A DNA stretch of 64,000 bases from Kocuria varians. Its GTDB lineage: Bacteria; Actinomycetota; Actinomycetes; Actinomycetales; Micrococcaceae. A model generated the notes under the pieces. It was not told where the DNA came from, made no database searches, and saw only the letters and a list, made by a program, of their open reading frames with translations. Location: assembly GCF_006539885.1 (NCBI RefSeq), contig NZ_BJNW01000008.1, forward strand, positions 1 to 64,000. The letters run 5' to 3'. The translations under genes were made by a program, and so were the position numbers. Below, piece by piece: positions 31,986 to 40,987 of the stretch. Position 1 is the stretch's first letter, and every line of letters begins with the position of its first letter.

Positions 31986-34126
31986 TACTTGTTGGCGGAC
32001 AGGACGCTGGCCGGGGGCTCGGAGAACGCCGAGGTGTCGTAGTTCGGCGCGACCTCCTTCATGTAGTTCTGCCACTGCCCACCGGCGTACGTGGCGCCGT
32101 CCACCCACGTGGTGCCGGAGCCGCCGGAACGGCCGCCGATGTTCAGGCCGTTCAGGGAGCGCGAACCGTACTGGTAGTTGCCCACCCAGGAGGCGGTGGC
32201 GAGACCCTTGGTGTAGCCGAGCATCCACGTCTGGGTGGAGTTGTCGGTGGTGCCCGTCTTGGCCGCGGAGGCGTTGGGCAGACCGATCGAGCGCTGGTAG
32301 CCGGAACCTCTCACGAGCACCTGCTGGAGCACGTAGTTCACACCCTGGGCGACCTCCTTCTTGATGACCTGCTTGCAGGAGTCGCCGGGGACGTCGTACG
32401 TCTTGCCCTGGGCGTCCACCACCTTGGTCACCGCGCGGGGCTCGCACATCCTGCCGTCGTTCGCGAAGGCCGAGAACGCGCGGGCCATGGTCATGGGGGC
32501 GATGTCCGCCGAACCACCGAGCAGCGAGGAGAGAACGGTCGTGTCCACGGGGTCGCCGGTCTTGCCGTCGTGGATGCCCAGCGCCTTGGTGAGCTCGCCG
32601 ATCTGGCACAGGTCAAGGTCAGCCGCCATGGCGTACAGCGCCGAGTTGATGGAGTTGTAGATGCCGTAGTCCACGTCCATGACCTTCTGGTACCCCTCCT
32701 CGGCGTTCTGGAAGGTCAGGCCGTTGCCGTCCTTGCCCGGCTCGATCTTGTACCCGTTGGGAAGACAGGACGCCTTCCACCGGTAGTCCGCCGGGTAGCT
32801 GAGCCTGCGGGCGTCGATGCTCGCCTTCACGCCCTTGCCCGCGTTGATCCACTGGGCGAGTGTGAACGGCTTGAACGTGGAGCCCACCTGGAAGCCGCCG
32901 GCGCCACCCATGGACGTGTCCACGTTGAAGTTGTAGGTGGTGTTGGCCGCACCCTCCGCCGCGGAGTAGTTGGTGTTCTGCGCCATGGACACGATGTGCC
33001 CGTTGCTGGGCTCCAGGGAGATCAGGGACGTGGAGACGCTGTCCGGGTTGTTGTCCTTGGGCTGCGTCTGGTTGACCTGGGTGTCCGCCGCCTTCTGGGC
33101 CTTGGGGTCCAGCGTGGTGCTGATGGTCAGACCGCCGCGCTGCAGCGTGGCCAGGCGCTCCTCCGGCGTCTTGCCATAGGCGTCCGACTGCATGACCTCG
33201 TTCTCCACGTAGTCGCAGAAGTACGGGGCGGTCTTCGCCGCCGAGCAGCCGGAGCTCGTGGTGTGGATGTCCAGGTTCATCGGCTCGTTGGCCGCCTTGT
33301 CCGCCTCCGCGCGGGTGATGGCACCGGTCTGGACCATGGTGTCCAGCACCAGGTTGCGACGCTGCGTGGACAGTTCGGGGTTGACCTGCGGGTTGTAGGT
33401 GTTGGGGGACTGCACCATGCCCGCCAGGGTCGCGGACTGGGCGACGCTGAGCTGGGAGGCGTGGATGCCCCAGAAGTACTGCGAGGCGGCCTCGACCCCG
33501 TAGTTGGACCCACCGAAGAGCACGATGTTGAGGTAGCCCTCGAGGATCTCGTCCTTGGACTTCTCCTGCTCCATGGACAGCGCGAGCTTCATCTCCTTGA
33601 TCTTGTCCACCACGCCCTTGTCGGCGCCGATGGTGCTGGCCTTCTCGCCGTTGCGGACCTGCTGGTCGATCAGGAGGTTGTTCACGTACTGCTGGGTGAT
33701 CGTGGAGGCGCCCTGGCGGTTGTTGGGCCGCAGCAGGTTGTTGCCGATCGCGCGCACGATGCCCCACGGGTCCACGGCACCGTGCTCGTAGAAGGTGCGG
33801 TCCTCGATGGACAGCAGCGCGTTGCGCATGTTGGGGGAGATCTTGTCCAGCGGGACCGGGTCCCGGTTCTGGGCGAAGAACGTGGCGATCTGGGAGCCGT
33901 CCTTCGCGACCACGGTGGAGGCGCGGGACAGCGGTCCCGTCTCCATGTCCGCGGGCAGGGACTTGAACCAGCCGATGGACGCGTTGGCAGCGAGCCCGGC
34001 TGCCGCGGCGGGGGGGACCAGCAGGCCGGCCGCGACCACGCCGGCGACGACTGCAACGGCGATGAACGCCACCACGTTGCCCAGTACCGACGTGGGCTCC
34101 GAGCCCGAGTTGTTGCGTGATGCCAT
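31985..34126 (-). CDS. Class A penicillin-binding protein (ponA-type)
   Basis: Bifunctional peptidoglycan synthase. 713 residues: short cytoplasmic N-terminus, signal anchor (about 14-40), GT51 transglycosylase domain (EDRTFYEHGAVDPWGI, QGASTITQQYVNNLL), and transpeptidase domain with SxxK in GSTFKPFT (about 415), SxN in YNSINSAL and KTGT in AAKTGTTDNSTQTW (about 620). It lacks a C-terminal PASTA domain. The ATG at 34126 has no Shine-Dalgarno; TACACT (34138-34133) lies 6 nt upstream, indicating a leaderless mRNA. Its position next to the metallophosphoesterase matches ponA2-Rv3683 of M. tuberculosis. Confidence 0.95.
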   Translation of the reverse strand: MASRNNSGSEPTSVLGNVVAFIAVAVVAGVVAAGLLVPPAAAAGLAANASIGWFKSLPADMETGPLSRASTVVAKDGSQIATFFAQNRDPVPLDKISPNMRNALLSIEDRTFYEHGAVDPWGIVRAIGNNLLRPNNRQGASTITQQYVNNLLIDQQVRNGEKASTIGADKGVVDKIKEMKLALSMEQEKSKDEILEGYLNIVLFGGSNYGVEAASQYFWGIHASQLSVAQSATLAGMVQSPNTYNPQVNPELSTQRRNLVLDTMVQTGAITRAEADKAANEPMNLDIHTTSSGCSAAKTAPYFCDYVENEVMQSDAYGKTPEERLATLQRGGLTISTTLDPKAQKAADTQVNQTQPKDNNPDSVSTSLISLEPSNGHIVSMAQNTNYSAAEGAANTTYNFNVDTSMGGAGGFQVGSTFKPFTLAQWINAGKGVKASIDARRLSYPADYRWKASCLPNGYKIEPGKDGNGLTFQNAEEGYQKVMDVDYGIYNSINSALYAMAADLDLCQIGELTKALGIHDGKTGDPVDTTVLSSLLGGSADIAPMTMARAFSAFANDGRMCEPRAVTKVVDAQGKTYDVPGDSCKQVIKKEVAQGVNYVLQQVLVRGSGYQRSIGLPNASAAKTGTTDNSTQTWMLGYTKGLATASWVGNYQYGSRSLNGLNIGGRSGGSGTTWVDGATYAGGQWQNYMKEVAPNYDTSAFSEPPASVLSANK

Positions 34127-34231
34127 TGCGCCAGTGTACAAGCCGGGGCTGGGTGGGGCGCGGCATCCGGGGCCACCGCGAGGCTGTGATCTCCCCGGAC
34201 GGCGGCCCGCGCGTTCTGCGGCCCCGGACAG

Positions 34232-34237
34232 TAGTGT
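34232..34237 (+). promoter_or_regulatory. Putative -10 for the DUF4177 gene
   Basis: TAGTGT, seven bases before the ATG at 34245; a leaderless start is possible, though GGTGG also lies just upstream. No convincing -35. Confidence 0.3.
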
Positions 34238-34244
34238 GGTGGCC

Positions 34245-34439
34245 ATGACCACTTGGGAATACGCAACCGTTCCGCTGATGATCCACGCCACGAAGCAGAT
34301 CCTCGACAACTGGGGTGACGACGGCTGGGAGCTCGTGACCGTCCTGCCCGGCACGCAGGCCGCCGACACCCCCGCCGGCAACGTCAACGCCCCCACGCAG
34401 ACCAACCCGATCGCCTACTTCAAGCGCCCCAAGAACTGA
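34245..34439 (+). CDS. DUF4177 small protein
   Basis: 64 residues of the DUF4177 family, common upstream of ridA in actinobacteria. The family core WEYATVPLMIHATKQILDNW and GDDGWELVTVL is clear. Function unknown. It precedes the RidA-like gene by 21 nt in what looks like an operon with the NUDIX gene. Confidence 0.88.
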   Translation: MTTWEYATVPLMIHATKQILDNWGDDGWELVTVLPGTQAADTPAGNVNAPTQTNPIAYFKRPKN

Positions 34440-34460
34440 CGGCGCGGCAGGAGCCACACC

Positions 34461-34940
34461 ATGAGTGACAGCTACGAGGACCGGCTCGCGGAGCTCGGAC
34501 TGCAGCTTCCGGAGGTCGCCGCGCCGTTGGCGGCCTACGCGCCGGCCGTGACGAGCGGGAACCACGTGTACACCGCGGGTCAGCTCCCGCTGGTCTCGGG
34601 CGCGCTGCTCGAGACGGGCGTGGTGGCCGAGTCCGGGGAGCCGGGCACGGTCTCCCCGCAGCGGGCCGCCGCGCTGGCCGAGCGCTGCGCGTTGAACGCG
34701 CTGGCCGCGGTGAAGTCCCGGATCGGGCAGCTGGAGCGGATCCGGCGCATTGTGAAGGTGACCGGTTTCGTGGCCTCCGCACCGGACTTCTACGGCCAGC
34801 CGGCCGTGGTGGACGGTGCCTCCGCGCTGCTGGGGCGTGTCTTCGGCGACGCCGGTGAGCACGCCCGCTCCGCCGTGGGCGTGAGTGTGCTGCCGCTGAA
34901 CTCCCCGGTGGAGGTCGAGCTGATCGTCGAGTTCGCCTGA
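34461..34940 (+). CDS. RidA/YjgF/YER057c/UK114 family protein
   Basis: 159 residues with the trimeric RidA fold: VTSGNHVYTAGQLPLVSG, ALNALAAVKSRIGQLERI, VVKVTGFVAS-like RIVKVTGFVASAPDF, and a final VGVSVLPLNSPVEVELIVEFA. RidA members deaminate reactive enamine/imine intermediates, but this long subgroup lacks the classical active-site Arg context, so activity is uncertain. ATG follows AGGAG by seven bases. Corresponds in position to M. tuberculosis Rv3678c. Confidence 0.9.
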   Translation: MSDSYEDRLAELGLQLPEVAAPLAAYAPAVTSGNHVYTAGQLPLVSGALLETGVVAESGEPGTVSPQRAAALAERCALNALAAVKSRIGQLERIRRIVKVTGFVASAPDFYGQPAVVDGASALLGRVFGDAGEHARSAVGVSVLPLNSPVEVELIVEFA

Positions 34941-34942
34941 GC

Positions 34943-35857
34943 ATGGGTGCGGCGGCACAGGGGGAGCGGATCTTCGCGATCCCCCCGTCCTACAGCAAGG
35001 CGGCCCGCGCCTGGATGGAGCGCGGGCTGGGGCTGCATGCCGCCACGCCTCGGCGGGGGGCCGCCACCGTCTTCGTCCGCGACGGCGACAACGGCGTGGA
35101 GACCCTGATGATCCACCGCCCGGGGCGACAGTCCATGGGCACCCTCTCGTTCCCCGGCGGAATCACGGAGCCGAGCGACGACGAGCCCCTGGACTGGCGC
35201 GGCCCCAGCTCCCCCCAGTGGGCGCACAAGCTGCTCTCCGAGGACATCGGCCAGGCCCGACGCAGCGTGGTCACCGCCGCGCGCAAGACGTTCGTGGAGA
35301 CCGGCATCCTCTTCGCGGGCGCGCCCATGCACGGCGTGGCCGAGAACGTGGAGGGTGTGGACTGGATGCGCTCCCGCGAGCAGCTTGCCACGCAGGACCT
35401 CTCCTTCGCCGAGCTGCTCGACAAGCGCAGCATGGCCTTCCACAGCGAGTGCCTGCGGCCGCTGTCCCACTGGATGACCTCGGACTTCGTCCACCAGCGC
35501 GTGGACCTGCAGTTCTTCGCCGCGGCCGTGCCCGTGGGCCAGAAGGAGTCCCCGCTCGCCACGCAGCGCGACCTTGCCTGGCTGGGCTGGGTGGACGCCC
35601 GCACGCTGCTGGAGGACCCGTGGTCCACGGCCGTGCCGGAGCTCTTCCGGGACGAGTCGCAGGACAGCGCCCAGAGCGAGGACCCGTGGCACTTCGACTT
35701 CAACGAGCTCACCACGCCCGGCGTGCAGTGCGCGGTGGAGGCCGTGGCCGAGGCGAGCTCCGCCCTGGCGTTCCTGGCCGCCCGGCGGGACCTGCGGGTC
35801 AAGGTGCCGCGCCTGGACCTGCGCGATAACGAGCCGGTTCTGGTGCTCGACGCCTGA
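34943..35857 (+). CDS. NUDIX-fold protein with degenerate catalytic box
   Basis: 304 residues of the actinobacterial NUDIX group related to NUDT19. The fold is visible (AATVFVRDGDNGVETLMIHRP, MGTLSFPGGITEP, VDLQFFAAAVP), but the Nudix box is damaged: where REUxEExGU is expected the sequence reads RKTFVETGI, so one metal-binding Glu is Lys and another is Val. A long insert (about 85-105) separates the GG from the helix. It may be a non-catalytic binding protein. It begins two bases after the RidA stop. Confidence 0.82.
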   Translation: MGAAAQGERIFAIPPSYSKAARAWMERGLGLHAATPRRGAATVFVRDGDNGVETLMIHRPGRQSMGTLSFPGGITEPSDDEPLDWRGPSSPQWAHKLLSEDIGQARRSVVTAARKTFVETGILFAGAPMHGVAENVEGVDWMRSREQLATQDLSFAELLDKRSMAFHSECLRPLSHWMTSDFVHQRVDLQFFAAAVPVGQKESPLATQRDLAWLGWVDARTLLEDPWSTAVPELFRDESQDSAQSEDPWHFDFNELTTPGVQCAVEAVAEASSALAFLAARRDLRVKVPRLDLRDNEPVLVLDA

Positions 35858-35961
35858 GCCCCGGTCCGGCTCTCCTGTGCGCCCGATCCGTACCGGCACG
35901 GCTCACGGAGCCGACAGGCCCCTGGGCGGGACGGCTGTTGCGACCCCGGCCCGGCAGCAGG

Positions 35962-36001
35962 GACGACGACGCCCGCGGCACGTGCCGCGGGCGTCGTCGT
36001 C
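35962..36001. terminator. Perfect 40-bp palindrome between NUDIX gene and crp
   Basis: 20-bp arms centred on CACGTG, beginning GACGACGAC. It lies between convergent genes and can terminate both. Confidence 0.85.
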
Positions 36002-36017
36002 GGAAAAGCGCAGTGTG

Positions 36018-36695
36018 TCAGCGCGAGCGCTGCTTGAGGCGCTGCAGGTCCAGGATGACCACGGCGCGGGCCTCGAGGCGGATCCAGCCGCGCTGCACGA
36101 ACTCCGCGAGGGCCTTGTTCACGGTCTCGCGGGAGGCGCCGACCAGCTGGGCGAGCTCTTCCTGCGTGAGCTCGTGGGCCACGAGGATGCCGTCCGTGGC
36201 GGGGCGCCCGAAGCGGTCCGCGAGGTCCAGCAGGGCCTTGGCCACGCGGCCGGGGACGTCCGAGAACACGAGGTCCGCCAGGTTCTCGTTGGTGCGGCGC
36301 AGCCGGCGGGCCAGGGCCTGCAGCAGCTGGGCGGAGACCTCCGGGGAGCGCTGGATGACCTTGCGCAGGTTCTCGTGCTTGAGCCCGGCGAGCCGCGACT
36401 CGGAGACCGCGGTGGCGGACGTGGAGCGGGGGCTGGGGTCGAACAGGGCCATCTCGCCGAAGATCTCGCCGGGGCCCATGACGGCCACCAGGTTCTCGCG
36501 GCCGTCGCTGGCCGTGCGGCCGAGCTTCATCTTGCCCGAGACGATGAAGTAGAGCTGGTCCCCGGGATCGCCCTCGTAGAAGAGGGTGGCGCCGCGGGAG
36601 AGATCCACCTCGGTGATCTCCTCGGTCAGAGCGGCGAACGCCTCGTCGTCCAGGGATGCGAACAGGGGAGCGCGGCGCAGGACGTCTGTATCCAA
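36018..36695 (-). CDS. crp: Crp/GlxR-type cAMP-responsive regulator
   Basis: Global regulator of the CRP/FNR family. 225 residues, the length of M. tuberculosis Crp and C. glutamicum GlxR. The cyclic-nucleotide domain has GDQLYFIVSGKMKL and the cAMP cassette GEIFGEMALFDPSPRSTSA. The helix-turn-helix is LTQEELAQLVGASRETVNKALAEF. The start is TTG at 36695, because AGGAG stands seven bases upstream and gives the conserved N-terminus MDTDVLRRAPLFASL. A half-conserved Crp site upstream (36761-36776) suggests autoregulation, and similar sites precede lutA and acsA. Confidence 0.95.
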   Translation of the reverse strand: MDTDVLRRAPLFASLDDEAFAALTEEITEVDLSRGATLFYEGDPGDQLYFIVSGKMKLGRTASDGRENLVAVMGPGEIFGEMALFDPSPRSTSATAVSESRLAGLKHENLRKVIQRSPEVSAQLLQALARRLRRTNENLADLVFSDVPGRVAKALLDLADRFGRPATDGILVAHELTQEELAQLVGASRETVNKALAEFVQRGWIRLEARAVVILDLQRLKQRSR

Positions 36696-36760
36696 GGTGT
36701 ATCTCCTCACCAAAGTCGGGGGCGCCCCTGACGAGGGGCGCGTGCATGCTTACGTCACAT

Positions 36761-36776
36761 CGTAACGAGTTTCACA
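36761..36776. promoter_or_regulatory. Crp-like site in the crp-marP intergenic region
   Basis: CGTAA-N6-TCACA (minus: TGTGA-N6-TTACG), eight of ten matches to TGTGA-N6-TCACA, about 70 nt upstream of the crp start. Confidence 0.4.
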
Positions 36777-36890
36777 CCCGTCGTGGCTACTCAGGGGTTG
36801 TGCCGAGTGTGAACATCCGGGGAAACGCCAGCCCCCGGCACGGTCCGGGCCCTCCCACCGGCAGTGCATGATTTCTCCAGGGCCCCGCCG

Positions 36891-36896
36891 TATGCT
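36891..36896 (+). promoter_or_regulatory. Putative -10 of the marP-type gene
   Basis: TATGCT about 55 nt before the ATG at 36951; no convincing -35. Confidence 0.3.
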
Positions 36897-36950
36897 CGTG
36901 CCCCACGCGCGACCGATCCCCGCGCGCTTCCCCCACCCGTGAGGACTTTC

Positions 36951-38135
36951 ATGAGCCTGTCCCTGAACCTGCTGGACGTCGTGCTCGTCCTGGTGCTGAT
37001 CGCCTACCTCGTGGCGGGCTTCCGTCGGGGGTTCTTCCGCTCCTTCGCGGCGCTGGTGGGGCTCGTGCTGGGTGCGGTCGTGGCGTTCTGGGCGGGCCCG
37101 GTGGTGGCCGCCTACGTGGACGGCACGTGGCAGGTCCCGGCCGTGCTGCTCACGGTGCTCGTGCTGCTGGGCCTCGGCGAGTACCTGGGTTCCATGCTGG
37201 GCAGCATGCTCGCGCGGATCACCGAGAAGACCGGGCTGGGCGTGGTGGACCGCGCGGCTGGTGCGGTGCTCAACGTGGCGGTGGCCGGGATCATCATGTC
37301 GCTGCTGGCGTCCCTGGTGGGGCAGATGGGTCTGCCCGCGCTGTCCCAGCAAGTGGCGTCCTCGCAGGTGCTGCGCGGGATCGAGCGGATCACCCCGGAG
37401 CCCGTGCGCAACGCCATGACCCAGACCCGCAACGCGGTGAGCGGTTCCCAGGGGATCCGGCAGCTCGACGAGCTGCTCTTCCCCTCCGAGGCCGCCCCGG
37501 ACCCGAAGGACACCCCGGACACGCAGGTGGTCGCGGACGCCGGCCGGTCGGTCGTGCAGGTCTACGGCACCGCCGCCCAGTGCGCCCAGAACCAGACGGG
37601 CTCCGGCTTCGTGGCGCAGGACGGCACGGTGGTCACGAACGCCCACGTGGTGGCCGGGGTGGAGCAGCCGGTGGTCCAGACCCGCGACGGACAGGTCTAC
37701 CGCGCGGAGACGGTGCAGTACGACGCCGCCTCGGACCTGGCGGTGCTGCGCGTCCCCGGCCTGCCGGAGACCCCCCTGGCTTTGGAAGACGGGGTCTCCC
37801 CGGGCGAGGGCGTCTCCTTCGCCGGCTACCCCCTGGGCGGGCCGTACACGCTGCGCGCGGCCACCGTACAGGGCGAGGCCGTGGCCCCCGTGCAGAACGT
37901 GACCACTGGGGAGACCCAGACCCGCAGCATCATCCAGTTCGCGGGCAACGTGGAGCAGGGCAACTCCGGTGGGCCGCTGCTCAACGCCTCCGGCCACGTG
38001 GTGGGCGTGGTCTTCGCGAAGGCCGTGAAGGACCAGGTGGGCTACGCGATCCCGGTGCAGCGCGTGGGCGAGATCCTCGACGCCGCCGGGGACTCCACGG
38101 CGGCCGTCCCGACCGGGCAGTGCGTGGCCGCCTGA
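36951..38135 (+). CDS. MarP-type membrane serine protease (CvpA plus trypsin domains)
   Basis: 394 residues. The N-terminal half is a CvpA-like region of four membrane helices (about 5-115); the C-terminal half is a chymotrypsin-like protease facing outside. The catalytic triad is His232 in TNAHVVAG, Asp262 in ASDLAVLR and Ser339 in GNSGGP. A cysteine pair (CAQ near 210 and the C-terminal CVAA) could form the disulfide seen in M. tuberculosis MarP (Rv3671c), which supports acid and oxidative stress survival. ATG at 36951 follows GAGG. The gene is divergent from crp, as its homologue neighbours crp in M. tuberculosis. Confidence 0.92.
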   Translation: MSLSLNLLDVVLVLVLIAYLVAGFRRGFFRSFAALVGLVLGAVVAFWAGPVVAAYVDGTWQVPAVLLTVLVLLGLGEYLGSMLGSMLARITEKTGLGVVDRAAGAVLNVAVAGIIMSLLASLVGQMGLPALSQQVASSQVLRGIERITPEPVRNAMTQTRNAVSGSQGIRQLDELLFPSEAAPDPKDTPDTQVVADAGRSVVQVYGTAAQCAQNQTGSGFVAQDGTVVTNAHVVAGVEQPVVQTRDGQVYRAETVQYDAASDLAVLRVPGLPETPLALEDGVSPGEGVSFAGYPLGGPYTLRAATVQGEAVAPVQNVTTGETQTRSIIQFAGNVEQGNSGGPLLNASGHVVGVVFAKAVKDQVGYAIPVQRVGEILDAAGDSTAAVPTGQCVAA

Positions 38136-38167
38136 GAGCGGCCGGGCACGGCGGCGTCGTACGGGGA

Positions 38168-38183
38168 GCGGTGCTCGCACCGC
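38168..38183. terminator. Short hairpin between marP-type gene and aroQ
   Basis: GCGGTGC-TC-GCACCGC, 7-bp arms with a two-base loop, between convergent genes. Weak as a terminator. Confidence 0.3.
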
Positions 38184-38261
38184 GGCCGTGAGGCGCGCAG
38201 GCCCGCAACCGCGGTAGGTAGGGGCCCGGCGTCGGAGGCTGGGCGGGGACGCGCCGTCGTG

Positions 38262-38708
38262 TCAGCGCAGACCCAGGTGCTGGGCGACGACGTCCACTCC
38301 GAGCTCGTAGCCCAGGATGCCCGCGCCCGCGATCACGGCGGTGGCCTGCGGGGAGACGAACGAGGTGTGCCGGAAGGACTCGCGCCGGTGCACATTGGAG
38401 ATGTGGACCTCCACAATGGGCATCTCGCACATCTCCAGGGCGTCGTGGATCGCCACGGAGTAGTGGGTCAGCGCCGCCGGGTTGATCACGATGGCACAGG
38501 CTTCGGTGCGCGCCTGCTGGATCCACTCGACGATCTGACCCTCCCAGTTGGACTGCTCGAACACGACGTCCAGCCCGTAGGTCTGCGCACGGGCGCGCAC
38601 GTTCGCCTCCACGTCCGCGAGCGTGGCGCGGCCGTAGACCTCGGGCCTGCGCGTGCCCAGGGTGTTGAGGTTGGGGCCGTTGAGGACGTAGACCGGTAGC
38701 TCGCTCAT
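38262..38708 (-). CDS. aroQ: Type II 3-dehydroquinate dehydratase
   Basis: Third step of the shikimate pathway. 148 residues with the catalytic Tyr loop [19 protein letters not shown], the shikimate-binding [17 protein letters not shown] and the [19 protein letters not shown] segment holding the catalytic His and Arg. ATG at 38708 begins the conserved core. No Shine-Dalgarno; TTCAAT lies 6 nt upstream, so a leaderless start is possible. It stands alone rather than in an aro operon. Confidence 0.95.
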   Translation of the reverse strand: MSELPVYVLNGPNLNTLGTRRPEVYGRATLADVEANVRARAQTYGLDVVFEQSNWEGQIVEWIQQARTEACAIVINPAALTHYSVAIHDALEMCEMPIVEVHISNVHRRESFRHTSFVSPQATAVIAGAGILGYELGVDVVAQHLGLR

Positions 38709-38733
38709 GCGTCCATTGAACACGACCCGGACG

Positions 38734-38787
38734 CGACGACGCCGCCGCGGGGTCTCGCGTGGGCGAGGTGCCGCGGCGGCGTCGTCG
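38734..38787 (-). terminator. Terminator of acsA
   Basis: Perfect 17-bp arms CGACGACGCCGCCGCGG and complement with a 20-nt loop, 35 nt beyond the acsA stop. Shares the GACGACGCC arm with other hairpins in the window. Confidence 0.8.
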
Positions 38788-38821
38788 GCTCGTGGGGCCG
38801 GGGCCGTGGAACGCGGGGCGC

Positions 38822-40774
38822 CTACTTCTCGCCCAGGGAGTCCACGATCTGCTGCATGACCGTCTGGTCCGCCAGGGTGGAGACGTCGCCCACGGGGCGG
38901 TCCTCCGCGACGTCCTTGAGCAGGCGGCGCATGATCTTGCCGGAGCGCGTCTTGGGCAGCTCGGGGACGATCAGCACCTTCTTGGGCTTGGCGATCGGGG
39001 AGATCTCCCGGCCCACGTGGCCGCGGATCTCCTCCGCGAGGTCGTCCTTGTCCCGGCCCTCGGCGGTGGCCTGGTCCGAGAGGATGACGAACGCGAAGAC
39101 GGCCTGGCCGGTGGTCTCGTCCGCGGCACCGACCACGGCGGCCTCCGCCACGGACGGGTGGGAGACCAGCGCGGACTCGATCTCCGGGGTGGAGAGGCGG
39201 TGGCCGGAGACGTTCATGACGTCGTCCACGCGACCCAGGATCCAGACGTCCCCGTCAGCGTCCCGCTTGGCGCCGTCGCCGGCGAAGTACTTGTCGCCGA
39301 ACTGGCCCCAGTAGGTGTTCACGAAGCGCTCGTCGTCGCCCCAGATGGTGCGCAGCATGGACGGCCACGGCTCGCGGACCACCAGGAAGCCGTCCGTCTC
39401 GTTGGGCAGGGAGGTGCCGGCGTCGTCCACGACGTCCACGGCGATGCCCGGCAGCGGCACCTGCGCGGAACCCGGTTTCGTGGCGGTCACGCCCGGCAGC
39501 GGGGAGATCATCATGGCGCCGGTCTCGGTCTGCCACCACGTGTCCACGATGGGGCAGCGGTCCTGGCCGATCACGCGGCGGAACCAGGTCCACGCCTCCG
39601 GGTTGATGGCCTCGCCCACGGTGCCCAGCAGGCGCAGGGAGCTCAGGTCCCACTCGGCCGGGATCTCCTCGCCCCACTTCATCATGGTGCGGATCGCGGT
39701 GGGGGAGGTGTAGAGGATGCTCACGCCGTACTTCTGCACGATCTCCCAGAACCGGCCCCGGTGCGGGGAGTCCGGGGTGCCCTCGTAGATCACCTGGGTG
39801 GCGCCGTTCACGAGCGGTGCGTAGGTGATGTAGGTGTGGCCCGTGACCCACCCGACGTCCGCGGTACACCAGTAGACGTCCGTCTCCGGCTTGAGGTCGA
39901 AGACGTTCTTGTGCGTGAACGCGGCCTGCGTGAGGTAGCCGCCGGTCGTGTGCAGGATGCCCTTGGGCTTCCCTGTGGTGCCGGAGGTGTAGAGGATGAA
40001 CAGGGGGTCCTCGGCGTTCTGCTCCGAGGGGGTGTGCTCCGTGGAGGCGTCCCCCACGACGTCGTGCCACCACACGTCCCGGCCGTCCTGGAAGGCGACG
40101 TCCTCGCCGTTGCGCTGGACCACGACCACGTGCTTGACGGTCTCCCCGCCCTTCTCCAACGCGGCGTCCACCGCGGGCTTCAGCGTGGTGGGCTTGCCGC
40201 GGCGGTAGGAGCCGTCCGCGGTGACCACGAGCTTCGCCTCGCCGTCCTCGATGCGCGAGCGCAGGGCGTCCGCGGAGAAGCCGCCGAAGACCACGGAGTG
40301 GATGGCACCAATGCGCGCGCACGCGAGCATGGTGATTACGGCCTCCGCGATCATGGGCAGGTAGACGGCCACGCGGTCGCCCTTGCCCACGCCCAGCGAC
40401 TCGAACGCGTTCGCGGCCTTGGAGACCTCGTCCTTGAGCTGCGCGTACGTGTAGACCGCGCTGTCCCCGGGCTCACCCTCGAAGTACAGGGCCACGCGGT
40501 CACCGTTGCCGGCCTCCACGTGGCGGTCCACGGCGTTGTACGCGGCGTTGAGCGTGCCGTCCTGGAACCACTTGGCGAACGGCGGGTTGGACCAGTCCAG
40601 CACCTCGGTGAACGGGGTGGACCACGTGAGCAGGTCGCGGGCCTGGCCTGCCCAGAACTCCTCGCCCTGCTCCTTCGCCTGCTCGTAGAGGTCCGCCGTG
40701 GCGTTGGCCTGCGCGGCGAACTCCTCGCTGGGCGCGTAGCTCGTCGGCTGGGCTGCTGCGGGTTCCGGGGTCAT
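38822..40774 (-). CDS. acsA: Acetyl-CoA synthetase
   Basis: ATP-dependent activation of acetate to acetyl-CoA. 650 residues of the ANL superfamily: [20 protein letters not shown] (P-loop-like), [37 protein letters not shown], and the acetylation-controlled Lys in [14 protein letters not shown] near residue 612. ATG at 40774 is preceded by AAGGAG. A Crp-like site lies 60-75 nt upstream, in line with Crp control of acs in mycobacteria and E. coli. Monocistronic, with its own terminator. Confidence 0.96.
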   Translation of the reverse strand: MTPEPAAAQPTSYAPSEEFAAQANATADLYEQAKEQGEEFWAGQARDLLTWSTPFTEVLDWSNPPFAKWFQDGTLNAAYNAVDRHVEAGNGDRVALYFEGEPGDSAVYTYAQLKDEVSKAANAFESLGVGKGDRVAVYLPMIAEAVITMLACARIGAIHSVVFGGFSADALRSRIEDGEAKLVVTADGSYRRGKPTTLKPAVDAALEKGGETVKHVVVVQRNGEDVAFQDGRDVWWHDVVGDASTEHTPSEQNAEDPLFILYTSGTTGKPKGILHTTGGYLTQAAFTHKNVFDLKPETDVYWCTADVGWVTGHTYITYAPLVNGATQVIYEGTPDSPHRGRFWEIVQKYGVSILYTSPTAIRTMMKWGEEIPAEWDLSSLRLLGTVGEAINPEAWTWFRRVIGQDRCPIVDTWWQTETGAMMISPLPGVTATKPGSAQVPLPGIAVDVVDDAGTSLPNETDGFLVVREPWPSMLRTIWGDDERFVNTYWGQFGDKYFAGDGAKRDADGDVWILGRVDDVMNVSGHRLSTPEIESALVSHPSVAEAAVVGAADETTGQAVFAFVILSDQATAEGRDKDDLAEEIRGHVGREISPIAKPKKVLIVPELPKTRSGKIMRRLLKDVAEDRPVGDVSTLADQTVMQQIVDSLGEK

Positions 40775-40834
40775 GGTGCTCCTTCACTGGGCGTTGCTGG
40801 GCGTCATGGGCTGCTGCGTGCCACCGGGGCGGCA

Positions 40835-40850
40835 CGTGGTGCAGTTCACA
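40835..40850. promoter_or_regulatory. Crp-like site upstream of acsA
   Basis: CGTGG-N6-TCACA (minus: TGTGA-ACTGCA-CCACG), eight of ten matches. A candidate -10, TAAGGT (40866-40861, minus), lies just upstream of it. Confidence 0.4.
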
Positions 40851-40951
40851 TTCTGTCCCCACCTTAGACGAGGGGCGACGTCGGTCTCCATCGGGCGCGG
40901 CCGCATGTCGCCGGTGGTCGGCGGTGCCTTTCGCGCGGCCGGTTCCCCGGT

Positions 40952-40980
40952 TTGACCGGCACCACGGCGGCCAGCATGAT
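40952..40980 (+). promoter_or_regulatory. Leaderless promoter of nth
   Basis: TTGACC (40952-40957) and CATGAT (40975-40980) with a 17-bp spacer, ending seven bases before the ATG at 40988. Best promoter match among the leaderless candidates here. Confidence 0.65.
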
Positions 40981-40987
40981 CGAGGGC

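Noticed and set aside
36806-36812. AGTGTGAAC as a second Crp site near marP
   Set aside because: Only one half-site; the opposite half (GGGGA) has no match.
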